Shown: one piece after another, positions 1 to 9,264 of the stretch
How positions within the stretch are numbered: position 1 is the first letter of the stretch
Layout: each line of letters begins with the position of its first letter
Source of the DNA: Roseomonas indoligenes
GTDB lineage: Bacteria > Pseudomonadota > Alphaproteobacteria > Acetobacterales > Acetobacteraceae
Length of the DNA stretch: 37,915 nucleotides
Direction of reading: 5' to 3'
Assembly (NCBI RefSeq): GCF_017813365.1
Contig: NZ_JAGIZA010000030.1
Coordinates: forward strand, 1 to 37,915
Notes under the pieces: generated by a model
The model's input: the letters and a program-made list of their open reading frames with translations, nothing else
Told to the model about the DNA's origin: nothing
Databases searched by the model: none
Position numbers and translations under genes: made by a program

Positions 1-99
1 GCCATGAAGGGCAACGTCGTCCTCGACCTCCGCAACGCATGGGACCCCGAGGCCTTCCGCGAGTGCGGCTTCCAGTACAGCTCCATCGGACGACAGTAA
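1..99 (+). CDS. ugd: UDP-glucose 6-dehydrogenase, C-terminal end (partial)
   Basis: Only the last 32 codons are inside the window, ending in TAA at 97-99. The visible tail reads VVLDLRNAWDPEAF followed by GFQYSSIGRQ. This is the typical C-terminal signature of UDP-glucose/GDP-mannose dehydrogenases: a D-x-RN stretch, then a G-F-x-Y-x-S-I-GR ending. The family oxidises UDP-glucose to UDP-glucuronate with two NAD+ in the cytoplasm, feeding surface polysaccharide synthesis. The context fits: a glycosyltransferase operon follows on the opposite strand, and a UDP-xylose synthase that would use UDP-glucuronate lies at 11.6 kb. The catalytic cysteine and Rossmann domain are outside the window, so the GDP-mannose branch of the family cannot be fully excluded. 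Confidence 0.85.
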   Translation, partial: AMKGNVVLDLRNAWDPEAFRECGFQYSSIGRQ

Positions 100-136
100 G
101 AAAAGCACCAGCCAGGCCAGCGCCGACGGTCTGTCT

Positions 137-368
137 CGGGGAGAGAAGAAGGGATTCTTCCTCTCCCCGAACCCCTCACCATCATCTTCTTTAAATGGCT
201 GGTCGGACTTCGCTGACCGTGCGCTCCGGCTCGTGGAGCCGAGGGGATTGCAAGTGCAGGACCAAGCCCGATCCAAAGGGCTGGCATATCAAGTCAGTCG
301 CGCGACAGCCTCATGCAGGACCAGGAGTCTCAGGCTCCTGGCGGGGTTTCAAGGGGCGGCGCCCCTTG
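137..368. repeat. Composite intergenic repeat R1 (A-B-C, inverted orientation)
   Basis: Module A is a hairpin (arms 137-145 and 161-169) followed by the common tail with ATCATCTTCTTT. A degenerate module B hairpin follows (CGGCTC, loop GTG, GAGCCG at 227-241). Then comes a linker related to TGCAAGGGCAGGATCAAG, and module C with hairpins at about 321-340 and 351-367 (AAGGGGC, GGC, GCCCCTT). It is the reverse of the order in R8 (35920-36155). It lies between convergent genes, and the minus-strand hydrolase gene reads into its C module. Confidence 0.8.
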
Positions 369-1243
369 GCTTCGGCCGGTACCGGCGGCCCTCCGCCGGA
401 GATCCAGGGCCGGACCTGGCTCATGCAGGATAGCATGCGCTGCAGCCCGACCGGGTTGTGCAGCTTCTTCTCGTCCACATAGAGGTCCAGCAGGAGCTGG
501 CTGCCGGAAGGGTCGCTCTCGCCGGTCGAGCGACCGAGACCGCGCAGCGCGGAGAGCAGGGGCAGCATCTGGTCCTCGTAGTGGTCCGCATCGAGGATGT
601 TCTGCAGGTAGTAGGTGCGGGGCATCGTCGCGCCCTGCCGCAGCGCCTCGACAAAGGAGAAGCGCGTGCCGAAGCGCCTCGCGGCCTCCGCCGGCGCGAT
701 GCCGCCGAAGGCGGTGCGCAGCAGGCGCGCCACGCCGCCGCGCCGGAACTGCAGCACGTCGGTCTGCGGGTTGTTGACGAAGGCGGAGCTCCCTTGCAGC
801 CGCGAGGCGAGCATGAGCGAGCCGAAGCCCCCGGCGGAACTGCCGTAGAACAGAACCTGCCGGTTCTGCAGGCCGATCCCGTCCCTCGCCCGCTCCACCA
901 GTTCGACGATACGGGGCAGCACGTAGTGCTCATCCGTGCCGAGCAGCCAGCCCAGCCCGAGCTCGGGGTCGATGCCCAGCGTGGGGTCGCTGAGGATCAT
1001 GACGTTTTCCGGGAAGTGCCTCACCCAGTCGAGGCGCTGGAAGCGGGGAAGGGCGACCTCGTCGCGCTTGACCATGCCCTGGCCGAAGACGATCAGCGGC
1101 TGGTCGGGGCCGACCAGGCGCGCATAGACATCGATCGGCAGAACCTCCCCCTCGATCCGGTAGCGGTGCTCGCCCGGCTTGAGGCGGAACTCCGACATCC
1201 GCTCCACAAGGGTGGTCGGAAGCTCTCGCGCGGTTTCGGGCAT
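311..1243 (-). CDS. Alpha/beta-hydrolase-fold protein of a glycan operon
   Basis: 310 residues starting at the ATG MPETARELPTTL; the frame stays open further upstream but that part is antisense to the glycosyltransferase gene. A nucleophile elbow FYGSSAGGFGS lies at about residues 132-142, with Ser136 as the likely nucleophile in GxSxG. An acidic and a histidine residue of a triad are plausible further on (DADHYEDQ, KKLHNP) but not proven. There is no signal peptide or membrane segment. It resembles the serine-hydrolase-like proteins, some Asp2-like, that accompany glycosyltransferases; the substrate is unknown. It is last in a three-gene minus-strand operon, 29 bp after the GT4-GT2 gene, so acyl transfer or removal on a glycan is a reasonable guess. 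Oddity: roughly the last 20 residues are encoded by repeat R1, so the native C-terminus may be shorter. Confidence 0.75.
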   Translation of the reverse strand: MPETARELPTTLVERMSEFRLKPGEHRYRIEGEVLPIDVYARLVGPDQPLIVFGQGMVKRDEVALPRFQRLDWVRHFPENVMILSDPTLGIDPELGLGWLLGTDEHYVLPRIVELVERARDGIGLQNRQVLFYGSSAGGFGSLMLASRLQGSSAFVNNPQTDVLQFRRGGVARLLRTAFGGIAPAEAARRFGTRFSFVEALRQGATMPRTYYLQNILDADHYEDQMLPLLSALRGLGRSTGESDPSGSQLLLDLYVDEKKLHNPVGLQRMLSCMSQVRPWISGGGPPVPAEAKGRRPLKPRQEPETPGPA

Positions 1244-1272
1244 ACTGCTGGACGTGTTCCCCGGTCGTGTCG

Positions 1273-3513
1273 TCAATCCGCGTATTTCTGTCCCAAACGC
1301 CGGATGAAGGCGACCCCGCGCTGCAGGTCCGGGTCGGGCGGCAGGTACTCCTCCGCCAGGTGCTCCACGAAGCCGCCCACCTGGACCAGCCGCTGGCGCA
1401 GCCTCTCGTTCTCCAGCGCGAGCAGGGCCGAGCGCTCCGTCAACTGCGCGGCCTGGCGCCGCAGGGTGGTGAGCTCCGCCGTCTGGGAACGCCGGCCGTT
1501 CTCCGCCTCCAGCGCCTTCCAGAACAGGCCCTGGGAGAGGAGAAGGAAGGGGCGGAGCTCCGGCGGGGCAACGGAGAGATAGGTCTGCGCGGCCCGCATG
1601 AGCGCGCCGGCCCGGTCCCGCTTGCGCCAGTTGCCGCCCCAGCTGCCCTCTCCCGCGCGGTACCAGATCAGCGCCTCCGGCACGACGTCCAGCTTCAGCC
1701 CGCGCGACCATGCCTTCGCGAAGAAGCGCCAGTCCTCGGCGTGGTTGAAGCGCCCGTCCACGACGAAACCGCCGATTTCCAGGAACAGGTCGCGGCGGAC
1801 GAAGCAGTTCAGGTCCCCGTAGCCGTTCACGACGAGGCCGAGCGGGCCAAAATCGCCCATGACGATGAAGCGCTTCACCGCCTCTGCCTCGCTCGCCGGC
1901 GGGGCCTCGCCGGTGAAGTGGTCGTTGAAGCAGGTCAGCAGGTCGGCCCCGCCCGTCTCCGCGGCGCGGAGGAAGGTCTCCACCTCCTCGGGCTTGGGGA
2001 TGTTGTCGTCGTCCATGTGCAGCAGCCACTGACCGGTGGCGGCGTAGGCGCCGGCGTTGCGCGCGGCGGGCTCGTAGGCGTTCTCGCCCATGCGAAGGAT
2101 CCGCAGGCCGGGCCGGCCCTCCGCCTCCAGCGCCGTCAGGAACTCCACCGCCGCGGGCGTGCGGCTGCCATTGTCGATGACGATGATCTCGTCCGGCGCC
2201 CGGGTCTGTGCGGCCAGCCCGGCCAGGGCCTGAGCCAGCCCCGCCGGCCGCTCGTAGTGGAGGACGAGGGCGCTGACCGTCGCCGCGCGGGTGCTGGGGG
2301 CGCGCGCGGGGCGCGACAGCCCGGCCGCGATCTCGGCGTGGAGGCGGCGGAAGGCATCCTCCGTCTCCTCCTTCCGCACCGCGGATTCTGCCGGGCCGAA
2401 GCCGCCGGGAGGGGCGGCGAGCGCGGCCTCCAGCCGTTCCGCCAGGGCGGCGGGATCCGGCTGGAAGAGCACCCGGTCCTGGCTCTCCGGCGCGATCAGT
2501 TCCGCCACGCCGCCGACATCGGAGGCGATGAAGGGGATGCCGTTGGAGAGGCACTCCAGCACCGTATAGGGGGAGTTGTCGGAGAGGGCGGCGAGCACCG
2601 CCAGGCGCCCCGGCGCGCGCAGGTAGTCGTTCGCCTGGAAGGTATCCAGGTCGTCCAGCACCTGCACCTCATGCCCCCAGCGGGCGGTGCGTGCCTCGAT
2701 GCTGGCGGGCAGGTAGTCCGCGCCCGTCTTGCCGAGGAAGGTGATTCGCAGACCGGGCGGCAGCCGGTCCCGGATTCGGTCGATGGCGTCGCAGAAGACG
2801 AGCAGGCCCTTGCGCGGCTCGATGCGGCCGAAGAAGACGATCTCCCCGATGGCCGAGGACGCGGCATCCTCCGGCGCCGGCCCGGCCTGGACGAGGCGCC
2901 GCGGCATGAGGTTGGGGATCACGTGCTGCCGCGCGGGGAGGGTGAAGCCGTTCTCCTGCAGCCAGCGCAGCATGTAGCGGCTGGGGCTGATCACCCGGTC
3001 GCAGAGGGCGATCAGGCGCCGCTCCATCCGGTCCCGGATCATGTAGGTGATGTCGTCCACCGTCCGCAGGTTGGACAGGCGCGACCAGAGGGTGGGCGAG
3101 TGCGCGGTGACCGTCAGCGCGGTTCCCCGCAGCGCGAGGCCCTGGGAGCGCGCGAGGGCGGTGAAGTAGCCGAGGCCGATGTAGTCCACGAAGTGGATGA
3201 CATCGAAAGCCGTGTCCTTCAGCTGCCGGTACACGTGGTAGGAGCGGGCGAGGTTGTCCTCGTCATAGACGCTGGGAGTGCGGTGCACGGCGGGCAGGCC
3301 GTCGCTCTCGAGGAACATCATGGTGATGCCCTGCCGCGCATAGGCCGCGGCCCAGGCCTCCCGGTCGCCCCGCTCGAAGAAGGTGGAGGTGTAGAAGAGC
3401 GTGACCTTGTGGCCCTCGGCCGCCAGGAACTGGGCGAGCGCCGTGCAGGCCGTGCCGACGCCGCCGTTGTTGATCGGCCCGACGATGTCCGGGGACGCGA
3501 TGCAGATCCTCAC
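1273..3513 (-). CDS. Bifunctional GT4-GT2 glycosyltransferase
   Basis: 746 residues from a GTG start, which lies 3 bp after the stop of the upstream gene and suggests translational coupling. Residues 1 to about 395 form a GT4 (GT-B) domain: the N-terminal NNGGVGTACTALAQFL glycine loop, the sugar-nucleotide site around 316-335 (YTVLECLSNGIPFIASDVGG) and a second-domain start at FFGRIEPRKG. Residues about 409-640 form a GT2 (GT-A) domain: the start EIIVIDNGS, the metal-binding HMDDDN near 500, and HAEDWRFF near 590, which fits the catalytic ED motif. The C-terminus has a short predicted coiled coil (about 674-705, rich in L, E and R). There are no membrane segments, so it is probably cytoplasmic and adds two sugars to a lipid-linked or protein acceptor. 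Specificity cannot be read from sequence. Neighbours are a galectin-like protein and a hydrolase. Confidence 0.9.
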   Translation of the reverse strand: MRICIASPDIVGPINNGGVGTACTALAQFLAAEGHKVTLFYTSTFFERGDREAWAAAYARQGITMMFLESDGLPAVHRTPSVYDEDNLARSYHVYRQLKDTAFDVIHFVDYIGLGYFTALARSQGLALRGTALTVTAHSPTLWSRLSNLRTVDDITYMIRDRMERRLIALCDRVISPSRYMLRWLQENGFTLPARQHVIPNLMPRRLVQAGPAPEDAASSAIGEIVFFGRIEPRKGLLVFCDAIDRIRDRLPPGLRITFLGKTGADYLPASIEARTARWGHEVQVLDDLDTFQANDYLRAPGRLAVLAALSDNSPYTVLECLSNGIPFIASDVGGVAELIAPESQDRVLFQPDPAALAERLEAALAAPPGGFGPAESAVRKEETEDAFRRLHAEIAAGLSRPARAPSTRAATVSALVLHYERPAGLAQALAGLAAQTRAPDEIIVIDNGSRTPAAVEFLTALEAEGRPGLRILRMGENAYEPAARNAGAYAATGQWLLHMDDDNIPKPEEVETFLRAAETGGADLLTCFNDHFTGEAPPASEAEAVKRFIVMGDFGPLGLVVNGYGDLNCFVRRDLFLEIGGFVVDGRFNHAEDWRFFAKAWSRGLKLDVVPEALIWYRAGEGSWGGNWRKRDRAGALMRAAQTYLSVAPPELRPFLLLSQGLFWKALEAENGRRSQTAELTTLRRQAAQLTERSALLALENERLRQRLVQVGGFVEHLAEEYLPPDPDLQRGVAFIRRLGQKYAD

Positions 3514-3516
3514 GAC

Positions 3517-4488
3517 CTATGCCCCCGCCGGAAGCGGGCCGGTATAGGTAACGGGGCGGCAGATCCACCACGGACTGTTCGTCAGTTCCAGATCCGTGTC
3601 CCCGACCCGGACCGAGACGCGCGCCTCCTGGCTTTCCGGCAGGAGGATGGGTTCGGGAAAGCGGAAGTGGAAGCCGGCCCCGTCCTGGGGCATGCCGGGA
3701 CGCGCCCCGTTCGCGCGGGCGGAGCCCCGGAACCGGCCGTTCACGTAGATGTCCACTACCAGCGGGGCGGCCGGCATGGCGGGGTTGCGCGCCCAGCCGC
3801 TGACGCTGCGGTCCGAGCAGTGCTCGACGGCGCCGAAGTAGCGGGACCGTAGGGGCACCGCGTCCAGCACCGCGCCCCCGTGCCGCATCTCCACCCACAT
3901 TCCCTCATAGACGAGGGCCTCCCAGGGATGGGGAATGCCGAAGCGGCGGGCGCCGCCGGAGGTCCCGCCGGGGGCGATCTCCAGCCGGGAGAGGGGCCGC
4001 CCGTCCGCACGGAACTCGATTGCCGCCGCCTCCTCCCCCGGCGCGAGCTGCACCAGGCCCGAAACGTGCTGGGCATCGGCCAGGCCGATCTGCCCGTGCA
4101 GGACGCCGCCCGGGGCTCCGTCCCCGCCCACCTTCAGGATGTTGTCGGACACCAGCAGCCGCGCCCCCGCCAGCGGCTGCGCGAGCGGGACCTCGAGCAA
4201 CAGGGCCTCGCCCGAGAGGAAGCTCGCCCTTCCCTCGGCCAGTTCTACGGACAGGGCCAAGTCCGCCCGCCCTGCGCCGGCAGGAAGCGCGATCCGCCGT
4301 TCGCTGCCCCACCTCCCGCCGAAGCGGCTGTTCACCAGCAGGTTTTCCGGAAAGGGCTTGAGGTGGAGGAGGATGTCCTCTCCCAGCATCACGTCCAGGC
4401 TCTCGCCGCGGGCCGCGGCCGCGGCCGCAATCAGCAACTCGTGGCGGCCAGCGATCGACGTTGGCTGGCCCGGGGCCATTCGTTCCAT
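3517..4488 (-). CDS. Galectin-like domain protein with tandem beta-sandwich modules
   Basis: About 323 residues from ATG 4488. TTG 4527 or ATG 4479 are alternatives; the latter has a GGA at good spacing. The N-terminal part matches the galectin carbohydrate-recognition core: DILLHLKPF at about 38-46, then VNSRFGGRWGSERR ending near 64. This gives the H, N, W-G, E and R positions that contact galactosides in animal galectins; the usual NPR has become KPF. Downstream are two copies of a lectin-like beta-sandwich module common beside GT2 enzymes. The second copy is the clearer: SGWARNP, VDIYVNGRFRG, GFHFRFPEPIL, then the ending LTNSPW. There is no signal peptide or membrane span. It is first in an operon with the GT4-GT2 gene. 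A glycan-binding accessory or chain-length role is inferred; the domain call rests on motif alignment by eye. Confidence 0.65.
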   Translation of the reverse strand: MERMAPGQPTSIAGRHELLIAAAAAARGESLDVMLGEDILLHLKPFPENLLVNSRFGGRWGSERRIALPAGAGRADLALSVELAEGRASFLSGEALLLEVPLAQPLAGARLLVSDNILKVGGDGAPGGVLHGQIGLADAQHVSGLVQLAPGEEAAAIEFRADGRPLSRLEIAPGGTSGGARRFGIPHPWEALVYEGMWVEMRHGGAVLDAVPLRSRYFGAVEHCSDRSVSGWARNPAMPAAPLVVDIYVNGRFRGSARANGARPGMPQDGAGFHFRFPEPILLPESQEARVSVRVGDTDLELTNSPWWICRPVTYTGPLPAGA

Positions 4489-5441
4489 GTGTGGCAGGAT
4501 TCCGTGTCGGCAGCGCGGCGGAAGCAAGATCAGGATTTTTCATCCAGATCGACCAAATTTTGATTAATGTATAACGGAATAGAACGGCAGAGTAGCGGGC
4601 AACCGTCCTCTCCGGCCTCAAGAGACCCATAATTGAGGCGAAGGCGTAGGAATGCCTGCCGGAACATGAGGTGCTGCAGCGGCCCGGGGCGGACGTAGGT
4701 GCAAATTTTTCACGGGTTCATACCGGCTTCCCACTGAACGAAGCCCACCTGCCGAATCGCCCGGGCCGAAGCCGCGCACCACCTCCGAATCGTGTACCCT
4801 ATGTCGACCTTCGGGTCGGCAATCCGGCCGGTGCTTTCGATCCGGCAGGGGGGGCGCCGGTCTAAACCGCGACCTCGGCGGTTGCCTCCCCGCCCCTGAC
4901 GGGCGGGCAGCACATGGCTGATTGTGACGGACGTCCGCGCCGGCTTTGGAGGGGAGGGTGCGGACATCGATCTGCTACCGGTCCCGAACGGCTTCCTCCG
5001 CCGTACAAAAACCGCAAGGACGAACCTGAAAGGATGACCGGCGCCTTGGGGAGGAGATCGGCAGGGATCAGTCCGCTCAACCCGGCATGGGCCCCAGAGC
5101 AGCGTGCAGGCCGGGCTAGAACGCCGGGTAGTGCCTTCGGGTATCGGCGGGGATGCTTGCGAACTCTCGCCGGGCTATCTGCGGGCAGGCGGCTGCCCAG
5201 GAGGCTGACAACGAACCGTCGCTCCCGGCCGATCGCGGCGAGGCCATCGCGGAAATGCCCGTGAACCGTGGCCGGAATTCCTAGTCGCTTCATGGGTCTT
5301 GGATCAGGGGGGACGACAAGCGGGTAAAATTCTCCTCTCTCCAGTACTTTTGCCGGCCAGCTTTCAGGAGAGCGCCGTACCATCGCCGGGCCTCTCCGGG
5401 CGTTCTGTCCGCATTCCGCCCTCCCGCAAGGAGACGAGCCG
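4489..5441. other. 953 bp gap between divergent operons, no recognisable gene
   Basis: Open frames here (for example minus strand 4862-5542 and plus strand 4914-5264) encode Arg/Pro-rich sequence without any recognisable motif and look like chance GC-rich frames. The part near 4535-4600 is clearly AT-richer than its surroundings and is the likely promoter zone of the minus-strand glycan operon. A small hairpin with a TTCG loop sits at 4804-4817 (CGACC, TTCG, GGTCG plus the next base). The right end must contain the promoter of the sulfate operon; a good Shine-Dalgarno (AAGGAG) lies just before 5442. No repeat module of the R family is present. Confidence 0.5.
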
Positions 5442-6473
5442 ATGAACAAGGGCCTTTCCACCACTGCCACCCGCCGTGGCCTGCTACTGGCCGCCTTCGC
5501 CGGCGGTGCCGTGCGCCCCGCCATGGCCCAGGGGGCAAACACCCTGCTGAACGTCTCCTACGACCCCACGCGGGAATTCTACCGGGAGTACAACACGGGC
5601 TTCGCGGCCCGGTGGCGCGCGCAGGGCGGGGAGGCGGTGCGGGTGAACACCTCGCATGGCGGTTCCGGCCGGCAGGCCCGCTCGGTGATCGACGGGCTGC
5701 AGGCCGACGTCGTCACCCTCGCCCTCGCCTATGACGTGGACGAGATCGCCGCGCGCGGGCTGATCGCGGCGGACTGGATCAAGCGCCTGCCGAACAACAG
5801 CGCGCCCTATACCAGCACCATCGTGTTCCTGGTGAAGAAGGGGAACCCGAAGGCGGTCCGTGACTGGGGCGACCTGATGAAGCCCGGCACTGCCGTGATC
5901 ACGCCCAATCCCAAGACCTCGGGCGGCGCGCGCTGGAACTACCTGGCCGCCTGGGCCTGGCTGATGCGCCGGCCCGGCGCCACGGAGGCGGGGACGGAGG
6001 CGGAGATGGTGAAGCTGTTCCGCAACGTGCCCGTGCTGGACACGGGCGCGCGGGGCTCCACCACCACCTTCGCCCAGCGCGGGCTGGGCGACGTGCTGCT
6101 GGCCTGGGAGAACGAGGCGCATCTGGCGATGCAGGAATTCGGCGCCGGCAACTTCGAAATCGTGCACCCCAGCCTCTCCGTGCTTGCGGAGCCCTCGGTG
6201 GCCGTGGTGGACAGGAACGTCGACCGGCGCGGCACCCGCGCGGTGGCGGAGGCCTACCTCCGCGGCCTCTATGAGCCGGAGGGGCAGGCGCTGGCGGCGA
6301 AGCACTTCTACCGCCCGCGCGACGCCGCGCTGCTGGAGGCGAATGCGGCCCGTTTCCCGAAGCTCGACCTCGTCGCCATCGACGACCCGCTCTTCGGCGG
6401 CTGGGCGAAGGCGCAGACGACGCATTTCAACGACGGCGGCGTCTTCGACCGCATCGCGCGGGCGGCGCGATGA
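5442..6473 (+). CDS. sbp: Sulfate/thiosulfate-binding periplasmic protein
   Basis: 343 residues. An AAGGAG Shine-Dalgarno precedes the ATG. The N-terminus is a Tat-like signal peptide ([13 protein letters not shown], likely cleavage after AMA). The mature protein shows the Sbp/CysP family landmarks: [64 protein letters not shown] and [10 protein letters not shown]. These residues bind the sulfate oxyanion through backbone NH groups and a Ser/Trp pair in characterised homologues. It delivers sulfate or thiosulfate to the CysTW permease encoded immediately downstream (4 bp overlap). Sequence alone does not separate sbp (sulfate) from cysP (thiosulfate). No sulfur-responsive operator is obvious upstream. 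Confidence 0.93.
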   Translation: MNKGLSTTATRRGLLLAAFAGGAVRPAMAQGANTLLNVSYDPTREFYREYNTGFAARWRAQGGEAVRVNTSHGGSGRQARSVIDGLQADVVTLALAYDVDEIAARGLIAADWIKRLPNNSAPYTSTIVFLVKKGNPKAVRDWGDLMKPGTAVITPNPKTSGGARWNYLAAWAWLMRRPGATEAGTEAEMVKLFRNVPVLDTGARGSTTTFAQRGLGDVLLAWENEAHLAMQEFGAGNFEIVHPSLSVLAEPSVAVVDRNVDRRGTRAVAEAYLRGLYEPEGQALAAKHFYRPRDAALLEANAARFPKLDLVAIDDPLFGGWAKAQTTHFNDGGVFDRIARAAR

Positions 6474-7333
6474 GCGCCTCCGCCGCGGCGATCGACCCTG
6501 CCCGGGGAAGGGCGGCGCCGATCCGCGCCGTCCCCGGCTTCCGCACCAGCCTCGGAATCACCCTGCTCTGGGCCGGGAGCATCGTGCTGATCCCGCTCCT
6601 CGCGCTCGTGCTGCGGCCGCTGGAACTGGGGCCGCTGGGCCTGTGGGAATCGCTGACGGATGAGCGGGTGCTGGCGGCGCTCCGCCTCTCCTTCGGCGCG
6701 GCCTTCCTGGCGGCGGCCATCGACCTGCCGCTGGGACTGCTGCTGGCCTGGGCCATCGTGCGGCTGCGCTTCCCCGGCCGTGGCGCGCTGGACGCGGCGC
6801 TGGACCTGCCCTTCGCCCTTCCCACCGCCGTGGCCGGCATCGCGCTGACGGCGCTGACGGCGCCGAACGGGTGGCTCGGCGCGCCTCTCATGGCGATGTT
6901 CGGCTGGAAGGTGGCCTTCAGCCAGGCGGGCATCGTCTTCGCCCTGATGTTCGTCGGCTTGCCCTTCATCGCCCGCACGCTGGAACCCGTGCTGCGCGAC
7001 ATGCCGCTGGACGCGGAGGAAGCGGCGGCGACCCTCGGCGCCAGCCGCGCGCAGACGCTGTGGCGGGTGGTGCTGCCAGCGCTGCTGCCCACCCTGCTGA
7101 CGGGCTTCGCCCTCGCCTTCGCCCGCGCGGTGGGGGAGTACGGCAGCGTCATCTTCATCGCAGGCAACATGCCGATGGTGACGGAGATCGCGCCCCTGCT
7201 GATCGTGATCCGGCTGGAGCAGTTCGACTATGCCGGGGCGGCGGCGGTGGGTCTGGCCATGCTCGCGCTCTCCTTCGTCGTGCTGCTGGCGGTCAACCTG
7301 CTGCAGCGCCGCCTGCGCCGGGGGCGGCTATGA
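6470..7333 (+). CDS. cysT: Sulfate ABC transporter permease CysT
   Basis: 287 residues; the start ATG overlaps the sbp stop (ATGA). There are about six hydrophobic segments, beginning with [20 protein letters not shown]. The EAA loop that docks on the ATPase is [21 protein letters not shown] at about 184-204. Length and motifs are those of CysT/CysU, the first of the two inner-membrane subunits of the sulfate/thiosulfate importer. The ending [15 protein letters not shown] is typical of the family. It is translationally coupled to cysW by a 4 bp overlap. The short Ala-rich N-terminal tail before the first membrane span is unremarkable. Confidence 0.95.
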   Translation: MSASAAAIDPARGRAAPIRAVPGFRTSLGITLLWAGSIVLIPLLALVLRPLELGPLGLWESLTDERVLAALRLSFGAAFLAAAIDLPLGLLLAWAIVRLRFPGRGALDAALDLPFALPTAVAGIALTALTAPNGWLGAPLMAMFGWKVAFSQAGIVFALMFVGLPFIARTLEPVLRDMPLDAEEAAATLGASRAQTLWRVVLPALLPTLLTGFALAFARAVGEYGSVIFIAGNMPMVTEIAPLLIVIRLEQFDYAGAAAVGLAMLALSFVVLLAVNLLQRRLRRGRL

Positions 7334-8190
7334 GCGACGGCACCATCCGCCCCGAGCGCTTTCAGCCGGCCTGGCAGGACCGCCCCTGGATCCGCCGCCT
7401 GCTCGCCGTGGCGGCGGTGCTGGTGGCGCTGGTGATGCTGGCGCTGCCGCTCCTCGCGGTTTTCGTGGAGGCGCTGCGCCGCGGCCTGCCCGTGGCGCTG
7501 GACGCCATCGCGGAGCCGGACACGCTGGCCGCCATCCGCCTCACCCTCCTCGTCGCGCTGGTGACGGTGCCGGTGAACCTGGTGGGCGGGCTGGCCGCCG
7601 CCTGGTGCATCGCCAAGTTCGACTTCCCGGGCAAGCGGGTGCTGACCACGCTGATCGACCTGCCCTTCTCCGTCTCCCCCGTCATCGCGGGGCTGGTCTT
7701 CGTCCTCATCTTCGGCGCGCAGGGCTGGCTCGGCCCCTGGCTGCAGGCGCGCGACATCCAGGTCATCTTCGCCCTGCCCGGCCTCGTGCTCGCCACCCTC
7801 TTCGTCACCTTCCCCTTCGTCGCGCGCACCGTGCTGCCCCTGATGCAGGAGCAGGGGCGGGACGAGGAGGAGGCGGCGGCCACGCTCGGCGCCGGCGGGC
7901 TGCGCACCTTCCTCATGGTCACGCTGCCGAACGTGAAATGGGGGCTGCTGGCCGGCGTGCTGCTCTGCAACGCCCGCGCGATGGGGGAATTCGGCGCGGT
8001 GTCCGTCGTCTCCGGCCATATCCGGGGCGAGACGAACACGATGCCGCTGCACGTTGAGATCCTTTACAACGAGTACCAGTTCGCGGGAGCCTTTGCGGTG
8101 GCGGCACTGCTCGCCCTGCTCGGGCTGGTGACGCTGGTCGCGAAAACGGGGCTGGAACGCCTCTCCGGCCGGAACGGGAACCTCGCATGA
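7330..8190 (+). CDS. cysW: Sulfate ABC transporter permease CysW
   Basis: 286 residues; the ATG overlaps the cysT stop by 4 bp. The first membrane segment is around 20-50 ([26 protein letters not shown]). The EAA loop is [21 protein letters not shown], and the ending [33 protein letters not shown] is the CysW hallmark; the GETNT-x-PLHVE stretch separates it from CysT. It forms the heterodimeric inner-membrane channel with CysT and overlaps cysA downstream by 4 bp, completing a tightly coupled operon. Confidence 0.95.
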   Translation: MSDGTIRPERFQPAWQDRPWIRRLLAVAAVLVALVMLALPLLAVFVEALRRGLPVALDAIAEPDTLAAIRLTLLVALVTVPVNLVGGLAAAWCIAKFDFPGKRVLTTLIDLPFSVSPVIAGLVFVLIFGAQGWLGPWLQARDIQVIFALPGLVLATLFVTFPFVARTVLPLMQEQGRDEEEAAATLGAGGLRTFLMVTLPNVKWGLLAGVLLCNARAMGEFGAVSVVSGHIRGETNTMPLHVEILYNEYQFAGAFAVAALLALLGLVTLVAKTGLERLSGRNGNLA

Positions 8191-9254
8191 GCGTCGACGT
8201 CCAGGACATCGTCCGCCGCTTCGGCAGCACCGACGCGCTGAAGGGCGTTTCCCTCTCCGTCCGCGAGGGGGAGTTCCTGGCGCTCCTCGGCCCATCCGGC
8301 TCCGGCAAGACCACCCTGCTGCGCGTCCTTGCGGGGCTGGAGGGATCGGATTCCGGCACTGTCCACATCGCCGGACGGGACATGACGGGCGTGCCGGCGC
8401 GGGAGCGCAATATCGGCGTGGTGTTCCAGCACTACGCGCTGTTCCGCCACATGACCGTGTTCGACAACGTCGCCTTCGGCCTGCGCGTGCGGCGGCAGCG
8501 CCCCTCCTCCGCCGAGATCGCCGCCCGCGTGCGCCGGCTGCTGGAGCTGGTGCAGGTGCCGGAACTGGAACGGCGCTATCCCGACCAGATTTCCGGCGGG
8601 CAGAGGCAGCGCGTGGCGCTGGCCCGCGCGCTGGCGATCGAGCCCCGCCTGCTACTGCTGGACGAACCCTTCGGCGCACTCGACGCGCTGGTGCGCAAGG
8701 ACGTCCGGCGCTGGGTGCGCGGCCTGCACGACAGCCTTGGCATCACCACCATCCTCGTCACCCACGACCAGGAGGAGGCGATGGAGATGGCCGACCGGAT
8801 CGCGGTGATGGAGAGCGGCCGCATCATGCAGCTGGACACGGTGGGGGCGCTGCTGCGCAACCCCGCCAGTGCCTTCGTCGCCGGCTTCGTCGGCGAGGCG
8901 GCGCGCCTGCCCTGCCGGGTGCAGAACGGCGCGGCGCATTTCGACCCGCTGCCCGTCCCGCCGCTGCAGGTGGCGCTACCGGATGGCCCCGCCATTGCCT
9001 TCCTGCGCCCCTCCGAGATCGTCGCCCGCCATGGCAGCGGCGCGGCCACCGTGCGCCTGTGCCGGACCGAGGGCGACGGGCCTGCACGGCTGATCGTGCA
9101 GGCGGGCGATGTCATGCTGGACGCGCTCGCCCAGCCCGACGAGACCTTCGCCAGGGGCGAGAGCTGCCGGCTGTCTATCCGCGGCGGCCATGTCTTCGCC
9201 GAGAGCGGCGAACGGGCGCAGGGCGTGCCGCTGGACGAGACGGTGGCGGGGTAG
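8187..9254 (+). CDS. cysA: Sulfate/thiosulfate import ATP-binding protein CysA
   Basis: 355 residues. The ABC domain spans residues 1 to about 235: Walker [10 protein letters not shown] near 33-41, Q-loop VVFQHYALF, signature [15 protein letters not shown], Walker [13 protein letters not shown] and switch histidine in [13 protein letters not shown]. The C-terminal ~110 residues form a regulatory TOBE-like domain, which in CysA/MalK-type ATPases can bind effectors. It powers sulfate or thiosulfate uptake with CysT and CysW. It is the last gene of the four-gene operon; repeat R2 begins 11 bp after its stop and probably ends the transcript. Confidence 0.95.
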   Translation: MSVDVQDIVRRFGSTDALKGVSLSVREGEFLALLGPSGSGKTTLLRVLAGLEGSDSGTVHIAGRDMTGVPARERNIGVVFQHYALFRHMTVFDNVAFGLRVRRQRPSSAEIAARVRRLLELVQVPELERRYPDQISGGQRQRVALARALAIEPRLLLLDEPFGALDALVRKDVRRWVRGLHDSLGITTILVTHDQEEAMEMADRIAVMESGRIMQLDTVGALLRNPASAFVAGFVGEAARLPCRVQNGAAHFDPLPVPPLQVALPDGPAIAFLRPSEIVARHGSGAATVRLCRTEGDGPARLIVQAGDVMLDALAQPDETFARGESCRLSIRGGHVFAESGERAQGVPLDETVAG

Positions 9255-9264
9255 GTGGTCGCCC

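Noticed and set aside
1244-2554. Long N-terminal extension of the hydrolase reading frame
   Set aside because: The extension is out-of-frame translation of the glycosyltransferase gene on the same strand; the ATG at 1243 gives a family-like start.
1267-3852. 861-residue plus-strand open frame opposite the glycosyltransferase gene
   Set aside because: It is antisense to a gene with clear GT4 and GT2 motifs; composition is Arg/Gly/Ala/Val-rich with no domain. High third-position GC keeps such shadow frames open.
4862-5542. 226-residue minus-strand open frame in the gap before sbp
   Set aside because: No motif, no Shine-Dalgarno, Arg/Pro-rich composition, and it starts inside the sbp gene on the opposite strand.
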